Below are positions 26,508 through 34,720 of a stretch of DNA of 64,000 nt, in pieces. Both the position numbers and the translations under genes were made by a program. The stretch is from Lachnospiraceae bacterium UBA7196. GTDB lineage: Bacteria; Bacillota; Clostridia; Lachnospirales; Lachnospiraceae. A model generated the notes under the pieces. It did not search any database. It was not told where the DNA came from and worked only from the letters and a program-made list of their open reading frames with translations. Positions within the stretch are counted from its first letter, which is position 1. The number at the start of each line of letters is the position of its first letter. The stretch is taken from the NCBI GenBank assembly GCA_002490835.1, contig DKUU01000042.1, forward strand, positions 62,001 through 126,000, given 5' to 3'.

Positions 26508-27728
26508 TTATTTGATAATTTCGGTTACCCGAATACCAAAGCTTTCCTCGATTACCATTACCTCGCCTTTTGCAACAAACTTGCCGTTCACCAGCACATC
26601 GATCGGTTCGCCCGCGATCTTATCAAGCTCGATGATCGTACCCGGCGCAAAATCCAGAATCTCTGCGATCGACCGGGAAGTCCTGCCAAGTTCCACCGTA
26701 ACCTCGAGCGGCACATCCTTGATCAGTTCGATGTTTTCCTGACTCTGCATGGGATTGAAATCCGCCGCAAAGCTCTGGAACTGAACCGGCTGTGCGTTCA
26801 TATTCGGCTGCGCATTCATATTCTGCTGCATCATCATCTGCATCATCATCTGCATCTGGTTCATATCCATCTGCGGTGCCGCCGCTGCAGGTGCAGCCGC
26901 AGGCATAGATGCCGCTGGTGCCGGAGCCGGTGCCGCCGCAGGCATAGATGCCATCGGCGCGGGAGCCGGTGCAGGTGCCGGTGCCGGTTCAGGCGCGGAA
27001 GCCGGCGTTTCTTCACCCTGACTCACGATGAAGGTGTGGTAGATATCTTTTGCAAAATCCACCGGATACAACTGCATGATGGTGGAATCCACCAGATCGT
27101 CGATCTGCATTCTAAAGGAGATCTTGACGAAGGTCCCTTCAAGGAAATCAGCAATATCGCCGCCTGACTTAAAGGCGGTCAGATCCACCAGACTCGCTTC
27201 CGGAGGGCTGATATCAATCATCTTGCCCAGCATCGTGGAGAGCGATGTGGCGGAGGACCCCATCATCTGGTTCATCGCCTCGGAGATTGCCGAGAGATGA
27301 AGCTCTCCCAGCTCGCCGTCCGTGTTGGTGCCGTCGCCTCCCATCATCAGGTCGGTAATGACCTTTACGTCATGTTCCTTTAAGATCAGGATATTCGATC
27401 CGTCCAGACCCTGTGTATACTTGATCAAAATAAAGACGCAAGGCTTCTCGTAATCTTCCAGTACGTTCTTCCATGTCGCCATCTTGACCACAGGCGTCGT
27501 GATATTGACCTTGCGGTTTACAATGGAAAACAGGGTAGTTGCCGAGGCGCCCATACTGATATTGGCGACTTCGCCGATGGCGTCCTTTTCACTGTCTGTC
27601 AAGAGCGACTCGTCAGCTTCAGACCCATCCACAGACGCCGCTGTATCCGCAGCCGCATCGTCGCCGGCCGAATCGTCTGTGCCGTTCAAGAGCGCATTGA
27701 TTTCGTCCTGTGATAACATTCCGTCCAT
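26508..27728 (-). CDS. fliY: Flagellar motor switch phosphatase FliY (FliN type)
   Basis: A 406-aa C-ring protein. The N-terminal CheY-P-binding peptide (MLSQDEINALL) is followed by a CheC-like domain with both phosphatase motifs: D49-E53-N56 (DAIGEVAN) and the SAISEAMN site near 145-152. A low-complexity linker of Pro-Ala repeats then Met/Gln-rich sequence covers about residues 240-325. The C-terminal SpoA/FliN domain (VPLEVTVELGRTSRSIAEIL) builds the C-ring. It is about 30 residues longer than B. subtilis FliY, mostly in the linker. Confidence 0.95.
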   Translation of the reverse strand: MDGMLSQDEINALLNGTDDSAGDDAAADTAASVDGSEADESLLTDSEKDAIGEVANISMGASATTLFSIVNRKVNITTPVVKMATWKNVLEDYEKPCVFILIKYTQGLDGSNILILKEHDVKVITDLMMGGDGTNTDGELGELHLSAISEAMNQMMGSSATSLSTMLGKMIDISPPEASLVDLTAFKSGGDIADFLEGTFVKISFRMQIDDLVDSTIMQLYPVDFAKDIYHTFIVSQGEETPASAPEPAPAPAPAPAPMASMPAAAPAPAPAASMPAAAPAAAAPQMDMNQMQMMMQMMMQQNMNAQPNMNAQPVQFQSFAADFNPMQSQENIELIKDVPLEVTVELGRTSRSIAEILDFAPGTIIELDKIAGEPIDVLVNGKFVAKGEVMVIEESFGIRVTEIIK

Positions 27729-27732
27729 GCTT

Positions 27733-28713
27733 CTACTCCCCCTCTCTAATCACCGAAGTGATCCGTACAGCATTCTTTTCCCTGCTGGTTCCCGGAAGTG
27801 CGGTGAATTTTTTGATATTCCCCACATACACTGTAAGATCCTGCTCTACCTCGGTATCTAGTCTTATGATGTCCCCGCGCTGCAGATTCACAAAATCGGT
27901 GACCGATATGCTCGTCTTTCCCAGCACCGCCTTGACCGGAACATCCACTCTCTTGATGAGGGCTTCGACATATTCCTCGAAGTTCTCCGAATCCCGTTCC
28001 TGCATATTGGCGTACCAGAACTTTGTATTGAGCTTATCCATAACGCTCTCCAACGTGAAGAAGGGGAGACATACATTCATAAATCCTTCGACGTCGCCTA
28101 TTTTCATATTCAAGGTGACGATAGCGATCATATCGCTGGGGGCAATAATCTGCGCGAACTGCGAGTTTGTCTCGATGCGTTCCATCATGGGATTGATGTC
28201 CACCACATTTTTCCATGGTTCCCGCATGAGCTGCATACATACCACCATCATCTTCTCTATGATCGTCATTTCGATCTCGGTGAAGTCTCTGGTCTTTTCC
28301 AGTGGATCCCCCGAACCGCCGAGCATCCTGTCTATCATTGCAAAGCCAAGCTGTGACGCCAGCTCGATCAGGATCGTTCCCCCAAGCGGCTGGAAGTTTA
28401 CCACGCCCAAGATCACCGGGTTTGACAAAGAGTTGGAAAACTCTGAGAATATGACCGTCTCGGAACTGGTCACCGAGACCTGTATATTCTTTCTCAGATA
28501 CACCGGCATACTCGTGGAAAGCAGCCGTCCGTAATGCTCGTATATGATTTCCAACGTTCGCAGATGTTCTTTGGAGAACTTTGCGGGACGCTTGAAGTCG
28601 TAAGTCTTTACTTTTTTGTCATCCGCATTATTTAACTCTTCGGTGTCCAAATCGCCGCTGCTTAAGGCAGCGAGCAGATTATCTATCTCACTCTGCGATA
28701 GTACCTCACCCAC
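27733..28713 (-). CDS. fliM: Flagellar motor switch protein FliM
   Basis: A 326-aa switch protein. The N-terminal CheY-binding motif (VLSQSEIDNLLAAL) is followed by the middle CheC-like domain without catalytic residues (MIDRMLGGSGDPLEKTRDFT). A C-terminal SpoA domain ends the protein (VKAVLGKTSISVTDFVNLQRG). It starts 38 nt after fliL and ends 4 nt before fliY. Confidence 0.97.
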   Translation of the reverse strand: MGEVLSQSEIDNLLAALSSGDLDTEELNNADDKKVKTYDFKRPAKFSKEHLRTLEIIYEHYGRLLSTSMPVYLRKNIQVSVTSSETVIFSEFSNSLSNPVILGVVNFQPLGGTILIELASQLGFAMIDRMLGGSGDPLEKTRDFTEIEMTIIEKMMVVCMQLMREPWKNVVDINPMMERIETNSQFAQIIAPSDMIAIVTLNMKIGDVEGFMNVCLPFFTLESVMDKLNTKFWYANMQERDSENFEEYVEALIKRVDVPVKAVLGKTSISVTDFVNLQRGDIIRLDTEVEQDLTVYVGNIKKFTALPGTSREKNAVRITSVIREGE

Positions 28714-28751
28714 GAAAGTTCACCTCCTGTGGTAGTCATTTTGTCTAAGTA

Positions 28752-29279
28752 CTATCCAAACATGATGTCACCGAATGACACGTTATAGATAAACTTGGAA
28801 TCAAACATTTTTTGTATTCTTGCGATGATATCTTTCTTGATCATCTCCTGATTATCGCGTGCTTCCTCCATCGTATATGCGGAAAACACACTGTTGATCT
28901 CATCTTTGAGCAGGCCTTCTTTTGCGGCCAGACTCTCGGCCGAACCATACTCCTTATACCCGTCGGCCTTGGTATTGATCGAAAGGGTGATGGAAACGAT
29001 ACAATAGTGATCCTTGTCGTCCCCCTCGCTCTTTTTTAACGGGATCGTCATATTCTCTGCAAAGGAATACGTCTCGGTGTCCGCCATGGAAACAGCCTCG
29101 CTCCCCAGTCCGCCCTCGCCGCTTGCCGAAAGCTCCAAGTCCATCGCCGCAGCGATGTTATTCACCAGCGCGGCGGTCTGCTTGGAAGCGCCGGTCACGC
29201 TGAACATCATGATCGAAGTAAGAACGATATTCACGATCATAAGCGCCAGAATAATAACGGAAATCAGATTCTTCTTCAT
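28752..29279 (-). CDS. fliL: Basal-body protein FliL
   Basis: A 175-aa single-pass membrane protein that supports stator function. One N-terminal helix (ISVIILALMIVNIVLTSIM) is followed by an extracytoplasmic domain with the FliL pattern (LKDEINSVFSAYTMEEA ... IKKDIIARIQKMF). It is transcribed between motB and fliM, linking it to the stator genes placed inside the operon here. Confidence 0.9.
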   Translation of the reverse strand: MKKNLISVIILALMIVNIVLTSIMMFSVTGASKQTAALVNNIAAAMDLELSASGEGGLGSEAVSMADTETYSFAENMTIPLKKSEGDDKDHYCIVSITLSINTKADGYKEYGSAESLAAKEGLLKDEINSVFSAYTMEEARDNQEMIKKDIIARIQKMFDSKFIYNVSFGDIMFG

Positions 29280-29343
29280 AGCCTTTTGTTTCTCCTTCTA
29301 TAGATGCTGTATCTATGATTTCACATGACTTAAAGCTCCTGAA

Positions 29344-30168
29344 TCAATAAGAACTCATGGAGTTGTAAATCTTGATCTCTACCCTTCTGTTCTTCGCTCT
29401 TCCCTCAGGCGTTGCATTGTCCGCGATTGGAAGATATTCTCCCCTGCCCGCATGTTTGATATTCGCCGGATTCAAATTCGTCACCGAAAGGACGTAATCA
29501 AACACCGAAAGCGCACGCCCCGAACTCAATTCATTATTGTTAGAATATTTTGCTCCCGACATCGGCACATTGTCCGTGTGTCCCTCGATCTCAACCGTCC
29601 CTGTCGCATAGCGCTCCAAGATCAGGCCAACCTGATCGAGTACAGGCTTTGCCTCCTCTTTTAAAAGCGTCTGCCCCGAGTCAAAGAGGATCGAACCTTT
29701 CAGCGTGAGCTGGACATACTGGGATGTGAACTGTACCTGAACCTCATCCTGCATATTGCTCTCATCCACAGCCTCCTGAACCATCTCCGCCAGCTTCTCG
29801 GATTCTTCCATCTGCGCTTCCTCAAGCTGCTCTTTCGCGGCTTGTGCAGATGCGTTCTGTGCCATATCGTCATCGACGACCTGACCTTCGTCCAGTTTAC
29901 CCGTACTGTTTATAAAATCATCCAACTCATTGAGCTGGCTGACACCGTTACTGATCAGGATCCCGTCACCGATCGCCTGCGCGCCTCCGTCAAACACGGA
30001 AAACGCCTGATTCAAAGAAGCTACGATCGCTTCCTGCTTTGCTTCGTCTACATTGGACATTGCAAATAGCAACACGAAAAAGCAGAGCAGGAGATTCATC
30101 AGATCACTGAATGTGGCCATCCACGCCGGTGAGCCTTTAGGCGGCTCATCCTGCTTCTTTTTAGCCAT
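29344..30168 (-). CDS. motB: Flagellar stator protein MotB
   Basis: A 274-aa stator subunit. The plug/TM segment has the essential proton-binding D22 (ATFSDLMNLLLCFFVLLFAM), and the C-terminal OmpA-like peptidoglycan-binding domain has EIEGHTDNVPMSG and NNNELSSGRALSV. ATG 30168, behind GGTGAGGAG and overlapping the motA stop by 8 nt, is chosen over an in-frame start at 30192. Confidence 0.96.
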   Translation of the reverse strand: MAKKKQDEPPKGSPAWMATFSDLMNLLLCFFVLLFAMSNVDEAKQEAIVASLNQAFSVFDGGAQAIGDGILISNGVSQLNELDDFINSTGKLDEGQVVDDDMAQNASAQAAKEQLEEAQMEESEKLAEMVQEAVDESNMQDEVQVQFTSQYVQLTLKGSILFDSGQTLLKEEAKPVLDQVGLILERYATGTVEIEGHTDNVPMSGAKYSNNNELSSGRALSVFDYVLSVTNLNPANIKHAGRGEYLPIADNATPEGRAKNRRVEIKIYNSMSSY

Positions 30169-30958
30169 TCTCCTCACCTCCGCCACCTTCACCGGCGGAG
30201 CCTCTGTCAGCAGGCGCCAGGAAGGACTTCAGTTTTTCCTCAATGACACGGGGGTTTTCACCCGCCTGAATGGAGAGCAGACCTTCGATCTCGATCTCCT
30301 TCACCATCATCTCTTCGTCGTTCTTACCTTTCAGCTTCGTGGCCACAGGCGCACAGATCCAGTTTGCAAGGACGGAACCGTAGAAAGTCGTGATCAGGGC
30401 CGTCGCCATGTTCGGGCCGACTGCCGCCAGATCGGACAGGTCTTTCAGCATAAGGATCAGTCCGATCAGGGTGCCGATCATACCCCACGCAGGACCCATC
30501 GCTCCCAGATTTTCCCAGAAGCCGATCTTTTCCTTATGTCTGCCCTCCACGCTGACAAGCTCCGTCTCCATGATGGCCCGAACCAATTCCGGATCGGTAC
30601 CGTCCACGATCAACAGGATGCCTTTTTTTAAAAATTCATCATCGATATCGCTGGCCGCTTCCTCCAGAGAGAGCAGGCCTTCCTTACGGGCGACGTTCGA
30701 TAAATCTATGATCTTCTGAATGATCTCCGGCACGTTCATAGCGGACGTTTTGAAGATCAATGCGATACTCTTTAACCCCGAAACAAAGGACGGCATAGAG
30801 TAACTGGCCATAATACAGCATAAGGCGCCGCCAAATGTGATCAATGCCGAGGGGACGTGCAGGAAACTGGTAACGGTAGCAAATGTCTTTCCGAACACCA
30901 TACCGAATATCATCAGTGCCAAACACGCCAACAAACCGATAATCGAAGCTATATCCAT
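30161..30958 (-). CDS. motA: Flagellar stator protein MotA
   Basis: A 265-aa proton-channel stator subunit with four membrane helices and the cytoplasmic charged loop. The conserved channel segment GAMGPAWGMIGTLIGLILML and the C-terminal helix LITTFYGSVLANWICAPVA are clear. motAB lies inside the fla/che operon between flbD and fliL; in B. subtilis motAB is elsewhere on the chromosome. Confidence 0.97.
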   Translation of the reverse strand: MDIASIIGLLACLALMIFGMVFGKTFATVTSFLHVPSALITFGGALCCIMASYSMPSFVSGLKSIALIFKTSAMNVPEIIQKIIDLSNVARKEGLLSLEEAASDIDDEFLKKGILLIVDGTDPELVRAIMETELVSVEGRHKEKIGFWENLGAMGPAWGMIGTLIGLILMLKDLSDLAAVGPNMATALITTFYGSVLANWICAPVATKLKGKNDEEMMVKEIEIEGLLSIQAGENPRVIEEKLKSFLAPADRGSAGEGGGGEENG

Positions 30959-30978
30959 ATGTATGCACCCACTTTACA

Positions 30979-31164
30979 CTAGTCTGCAAAAATATCCTTT
31001 CTATACGATTTTACTAAATTTTTCACTTCTTGTCTACTTTCTTTTACAATTATTTTCCGACCGGTCGTCAAGGTAAGCACCGTATCGGGCGTCTCCTCGA
31101 CAAGCTCAAGCAAATCGGGGTTAATCAGCACTTTGACGCCGTTGATTTTCGTGACCTCTATCAT
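30979..31164 (-). CDS. flbD: FlbD/SwrD family flagellar protein
   Basis: A 61-aa FlbD-family protein (IEVTKINGVKVLINPDLLEL, then TVLTLTTGRKIIVKES). In B. subtilis the orthologue SwrD, in the same position after flgE, raises motor power/torque. It is the first gene after an internal terminator and promoter, directly ahead of motAB, which fits a stator-related role. Confidence 0.93.
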   Translation of the reverse strand: MIEVTKINGVKVLINPDLLELVEETPDTVLTLTTGRKIIVKESRQEVKNLVKSYRKDIFAD

Positions 31165-31240
31165 ACGATATCCTCCCCCTGCGCGGAAAATCCAAAAAAC
31201 TTATTTCAAAGCAAAAAAATATAAGGTCTGCAACTCGTAT

Positions 31241-31269
31241 ATTCTACCACAAATTCTCCCAAACTGCAA
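31241..31269 (-). promoter_or_regulatory. Internal sigma-A promoter upstream of flbD-motAB
   Basis: TTGCAG (31264-31269), a 17-bp spacer and TAGAAT (31241-31246) preceded by TGG, i.e. an extended -10. The -35 is poor (3 of 6), the -10 good. It lies in an AT-rich 150-bp gap after the flgE terminator. Confidence 0.55.
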
Positions 31270-31311
31270 AAAAAATTTTTGCCAATTTTTAATAATCCCC
31301 AAAATGCGCGC

Positions 31312-31343
31312 AAAAATAGAGGCTCCCGCAGTACGGAAGCCCC
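31312..31343 (-). terminator. Terminator after flgE
   Basis: On the minus strand GGGGCTTCCG pairs with CGGGAGCCTC (two G-T pairs) around a 5-nt loop, followed by TATTTTT. It lies 10 nt after the flgE stop and would end or attenuate the flgB-flgE part of the operon. Confidence 0.7.
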
Positions 31344-31353
31344 TGATTTTTTA

Positions 31354-33465
31354 TTATCTCTTAAGATTTACAAGCTCCTCCAGCATGGAGTCGGAGGTTG
31401 TGATGATACGGCTGTTCGCCTGAAAACCACGCTGTGTGGTGATCATCTCGGTAAACTCACCCGCCAGATCGACGTTACTCATCTCCAGAACGCCGGATTC
31501 CATGGAACCCTCACCGTCCGAGGTGATGTCGATACCCACGCCGTCGAACTCGCCGGAGTTCATGGTCGTGGAGTAGAGGTTGTTGCCGGCCTTCGCAAGA
31601 CCCGCGGCGTTGGCAAACTTCGTCACCGCAATTTGTCCTAAGAGCTTGGTCGTACCGTTGTCATAGGAAGCCCTGATCTTACCGTCCTGAGCGACCTCCA
31701 CGCCGATCATCTTACCCACCTTACGGCCTGCGCCGAGGTTGTTGGAAGAACCGTCGCCGGGATCAAAAGCAATGGTGGAAACTTTGCCGTTATTGACGTT
31801 GCTGATCGTCGCAAAATTGATGGACGTATCGTGGAAATGTCCCAGATCCACGTTCGCACCCGTCAAATCGGTAGCAGACGCCGCAAAGTCGAGGGTCGCC
31901 GCCTCCTGACCGGTGGAACCGATGTAGGTAAATTCACCGGTCTTGGTATCGAATACCAGCCTGTTGCCCTTGTAAGACTCGTTGAGCTCAATGCTCGCCT
32001 GTCCGTCATCGGGCGCAATGGCCTTGATGGTATACTTCTTGGTCTCGGTATCCTTCAGGCCGTACACTCTCTCCAGAATCGTCGCCTTGTTCGCATCGGT
32101 CGCTTCAATGGTCTCGGAAAGCTTTCCGGTCTTTTGATTATATAGCAATTCTTTCTCAGGCTCAAAGGCTGCGGTGAAACTTGCCGTCAATGTGCCGTCT
32201 TCTTTCATTCCCACATCGCTCAGCGTCACAGAGCCGCTGGCACCGGTCAGTTTCTGCAGAACCTTCTGCCAAGCCGCCCCGGAAGTAGCAAAATCTCCAT
32301 CCAAATAGACATCTGTCGGCGGGTTGGTACTCGTATCGCTGTAATAATATTTTCCCTTATTGTCTCCCTCCTTGATGCGGATCAGGCCGTACTCCGACTT
32401 CAAGACCTCCTCGCTGATTTCCGCAGAACCCTCCACGGTTACATTGGCCGCCCCTGTCTCCGCTTTCGTTCCGTCCGGTATCGGCGTGGCGTCCGTCAGT
32501 TCCGCCGTACCGACCTTAATGATCTTGATATCATTCGCCAGACTCATCATCGGATTCTCGGAAAAGCCTTTGAGCGCATCCGCAAAGCTGTAGTCTACCT
32601 TATAGTTTGCAGTCACCGGCGGAGTCGCTGTGGCATCGGCAGGCGTATAGGTCACACCCTGCGGCACGCTGTACACCTTTGTGATCGGATCCAGATTGCC
32701 GCCGCCGCCGAAGCTCGCGATCTGGTTGATGTTGCTCAGATTATAATAGTCCACAAGGGAAACGCCGTCGCTGTTTAAGATATCGTCCAGCTCTACGTAA
32801 TAGTTCCCGTCCAGACTCATCGCATGGAAGCTGAGTTTCGCCGTATACTTATAACCAAGCTGGTCGTAGAAAGCGAAGGTCCTGACCAGACCGCTGCTGC
32901 TGTGAACTTCGGTACAGTTCTTATCGAGGATACCAGAGACAATACCCTGTGTGGTCGCCTCAGCGGGCATCTCCATATTCTCGCGCTTCATCACCTGCAG
33001 GGCGGATACCGTGTCAGAACGGATATCTCCGGTCTCCGGATCCACCTGCCAGCCCATCACGCGGTAGCCGGTGCTGGCCATAACGAGGTTACCCGATCCG
33101 TCGATGGTAAAAGAACCGTCTCTGGTAAAGAAATTCTGGGAACCGCTGCTGACGATGAAGAAGGCTTCGCCCGAAATCATCACGTCCCAAGGGTTATTTG
33201 TGGACTGCGCGGAACCCTGTCTGGTGATGGCAGTATTGATGGCTGCCGTCTTTGCGCCCAGACCGATCTGTCTGGCATTCATACCGCCGCGGTTATCGTT
33301 CGCGCCGGAAGCTGCCTGCGTCTGCTGATAGAGCAGATCGCTGAACACCATGTTCTGTGCCTTATATGCAGTTGTGTTTACGTTTGCAATGTTGTTACCG
33401 ATAACATCCATTCTGGTCTGGTGGGTCTTAAGGCCCGACACGCCAGAAAAAAGTGATCTCATCAT
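31354..33465 (-). CDS. flgE: Flagellar hook protein FlgE
   Basis: A 703-aa hook subunit. The N-terminal helix and Asn motif (SLFSGVSGLKTHQTRMDVIG, NNIANVNTTAYK) and the C-terminal helix (DLAGEFTEMITTQRGFQANS) are those of hook/rod proteins. The conserved FlgE core flanks a large variable middle domain (about residues 230-560, Thr/Ala-rich), which makes it much longer than the roughly 260-400 aa of enteric or Bacillus hooks. SD AAGGAGGT is close upstream. It is exported under FlgD capping and FliK length control, both encoded directly upstream. Confidence 0.94.
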   Translation of the reverse strand: MMRSLFSGVSGLKTHQTRMDVIGNNIANVNTTAYKAQNMVFSDLLYQQTQAASGANDNRGGMNARQIGLGAKTAAINTAITRQGSAQSTNNPWDVMISGEAFFIVSSGSQNFFTRDGSFTIDGSGNLVMASTGYRVMGWQVDPETGDIRSDTVSALQVMKRENMEMPAEATTQGIVSGILDKNCTEVHSSSGLVRTFAFYDQLGYKYTAKLSFHAMSLDGNYYVELDDILNSDGVSLVDYYNLSNINQIASFGGGGNLDPITKVYSVPQGVTYTPADATATPPVTANYKVDYSFADALKGFSENPMMSLANDIKIIKVGTAELTDATPIPDGTKAETGAANVTVEGSAEISEEVLKSEYGLIRIKEGDNKGKYYYSDTSTNPPTDVYLDGDFATSGAAWQKVLQKLTGASGSVTLSDVGMKEDGTLTASFTAAFEPEKELLYNQKTGKLSETIEATDANKATILERVYGLKDTETKKYTIKAIAPDDGQASIELNESYKGNRLVFDTKTGEFTYIGSTGQEAATLDFAASATDLTGANVDLGHFHDTSINFATISNVNNGKVSTIAFDPGDGSSNNLGAGRKVGKMIGVEVAQDGKIRASYDNGTTKLLGQIAVTKFANAAGLAKAGNNLYSTTMNSGEFDGVGIDITSDGEGSMESGVLEMSNVDLAGEFTEMITTQRGFQANSRIITTSDSMLEELVNLKR

Positions 33466-33501
33466 AGTGAAATGACCTCCTTATTGGTCGACAAGAACCG
33501 T

Positions 33502-33525
33502 CGTCCCCTCTGTCAGTCGGGGACG
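33502..33525 (-). other. Perfect 7-bp hairpin in the leader of flgE
   Basis: CGTCCCC (33502-33508) and GGGGACG (33519-33525) flank a 10-nt loop about 35 nt upstream of the flgE start. No T-run follows, so it is not a terminator. It could stabilise or modulate the flgE message. Confidence 0.5.
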
Positions 33526-33560
33526 GTAAGCCTCCTGTAAGGTCCGGCTTCTAGTTTTCA

Positions 33561-33962
33561 TTACATGATTACGGCTCCGTCTATGTTTGTGAATACATTC
33601 TCATCAGTCTCTGTCTGATCCATCGCCGTGATGACCGTCTGATTCGGTACGCTCACGATGAACGCGAGGGAATCCACAATGACCAACGATTCGTTTATCC
33701 CCTTCGCCGAAGCTTTTGCTGCTCCCAGATTCAGGCGTTCCACCTGCTCCTCAGTCAGCTCAATATTTCTGTCCGACAGGCGGTTTGCCGCGTGCTTGGA
33801 AAATCTTACCTCTCCGGACTCCTGTATGACATCTGTCTTCTTTGTCAGGATATCCTGAAAGCTTAGGTTCCCTTTCGCCGGGGCCGGATCCTGCTTTCTG
33901 CCCGCGCCTAAATATTGATCCTGCAGCTGCGCTATGGAAGGGAATGAATTTTGAATCTTCAT
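33561..33962 (-). CDS. TIGR02530-type flagellar operon protein
   Basis: A 133-aa protein matching the small family found between flgD and flgE in Clostridia and Bacilli (core RFSKHAANRLSDRNIELTEE and the following LNLGAAKASAKGINESLVIV). It is soluble with no membrane segment. The pattern suggests a cytoplasmic or hook-assembly accessory protein, but its mechanism is not known to me. It ends 96 nt before flgE. Confidence 0.85.
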   Translation of the reverse strand: MKIQNSFPSIAQLQDQYLGAGRKQDPAPAKGNLSFQDILTKKTDVIQESGEVRFSKHAANRLSDRNIELTEEQVERLNLGAAKASAKGINESLVIVDSLAFIVSVPNQTVITAMDQTETDENVFTNIDGAVIM

Positions 33963-34019
33963 CTTCTCTCCTCCTTGAGATTTGAGCTAGCTGCCCATTC
34001 CTGTTTTCTCAGAACATGC

Positions 34020-34691
34020 TCAGGTTTCTTCCGTCTTCTGCGAATTTAAGACCGCCACCATATCCTTCATCTTCTTCACATACTTCTTCATGGTCTCAAC
34101 CTGCTCGTCGGTCAGGAAACTCTTCTGGTAATCGTTCATGCTCTGGTACATCTCGTCTAACTTCTCCACGTTCTCCCTGTCTGCGAGAGACAGATCTTCG
34201 ATCTTGGGAAGTTTGTTGTAGATGGTTAAGAAGTCCGCTCCCATCTTGTAGGCTTCCAGATACGTGGGATCCGCCACCGTGTCCAGATCGTCCATCGAAT
34301 ACATATCGCCGTTCACGGAAAGATATGCTTTATTTCCCTCGTAAACCACGTAGTCCACATTACCCTGTACCGTAGTCTCTCTGCCCTGGGAATCTTTCAC
34401 CTTAAGAAGCACCGTCTCGCCCACAAGGCTGGATGCCCGGAAAAGATCCATCGATGCGCTCATGTTCTGCATCTGCTCCAATTCGGAGAAGGTCGCATAC
34501 TGCGAAATGTACTCCGTGTTCGAAGTCGGCTCCAGAGGATCCTGATACTTCATCTGTGCTACCAAAAGCTGTAAGAAAGCGTCCTTATCCAGTGTGTTGG
34601 AACCTTTCAGCTTCTCTTTTTCCTTTGCCAGAGACGCTGCGGAATTAGATTCCACGAATTTACCGTTCTCTACCTTCTGTACTACTCCCAT
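34020..34691 (-). CDS. flgD: Hook capping protein FlgD
   Basis: A 223-aa scaffold for hook assembly. The N-terminal FlgD motif (LDKDAFLQLLVAQMKYQDPL and TEYISQYATFSELEQM) is very clear, followed by a short Tudor/FnIII-like region (VGETVLLKVKDSQGRETTVQG). The C-terminus is a helical extension (about 160-223) not found in enteric FlgD. It follows fliK by 29 nt. Confidence 0.95.
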   Translation of the reverse strand: MGVVQKVENGKFVESNSAASLAKEKEKLKGSNTLDKDAFLQLLVAQMKYQDPLEPTSNTEYISQYATFSELEQMQNMSASMDLFRASSLVGETVLLKVKDSQGRETTVQGNVDYVVYEGNKAYLSVNGDMYSMDDLDTVADPTYLEAYKMGADFLTIYNKLPKIEDLSLADRENVEKLDEMYQSMNDYQKSFLTDEQVETMKKYVKKMKDMVAVLNSQKTEET

Positions 34692-34720
34692 TCTTTCACT
34701 CCTTTCTGTCCGTCATCCGG

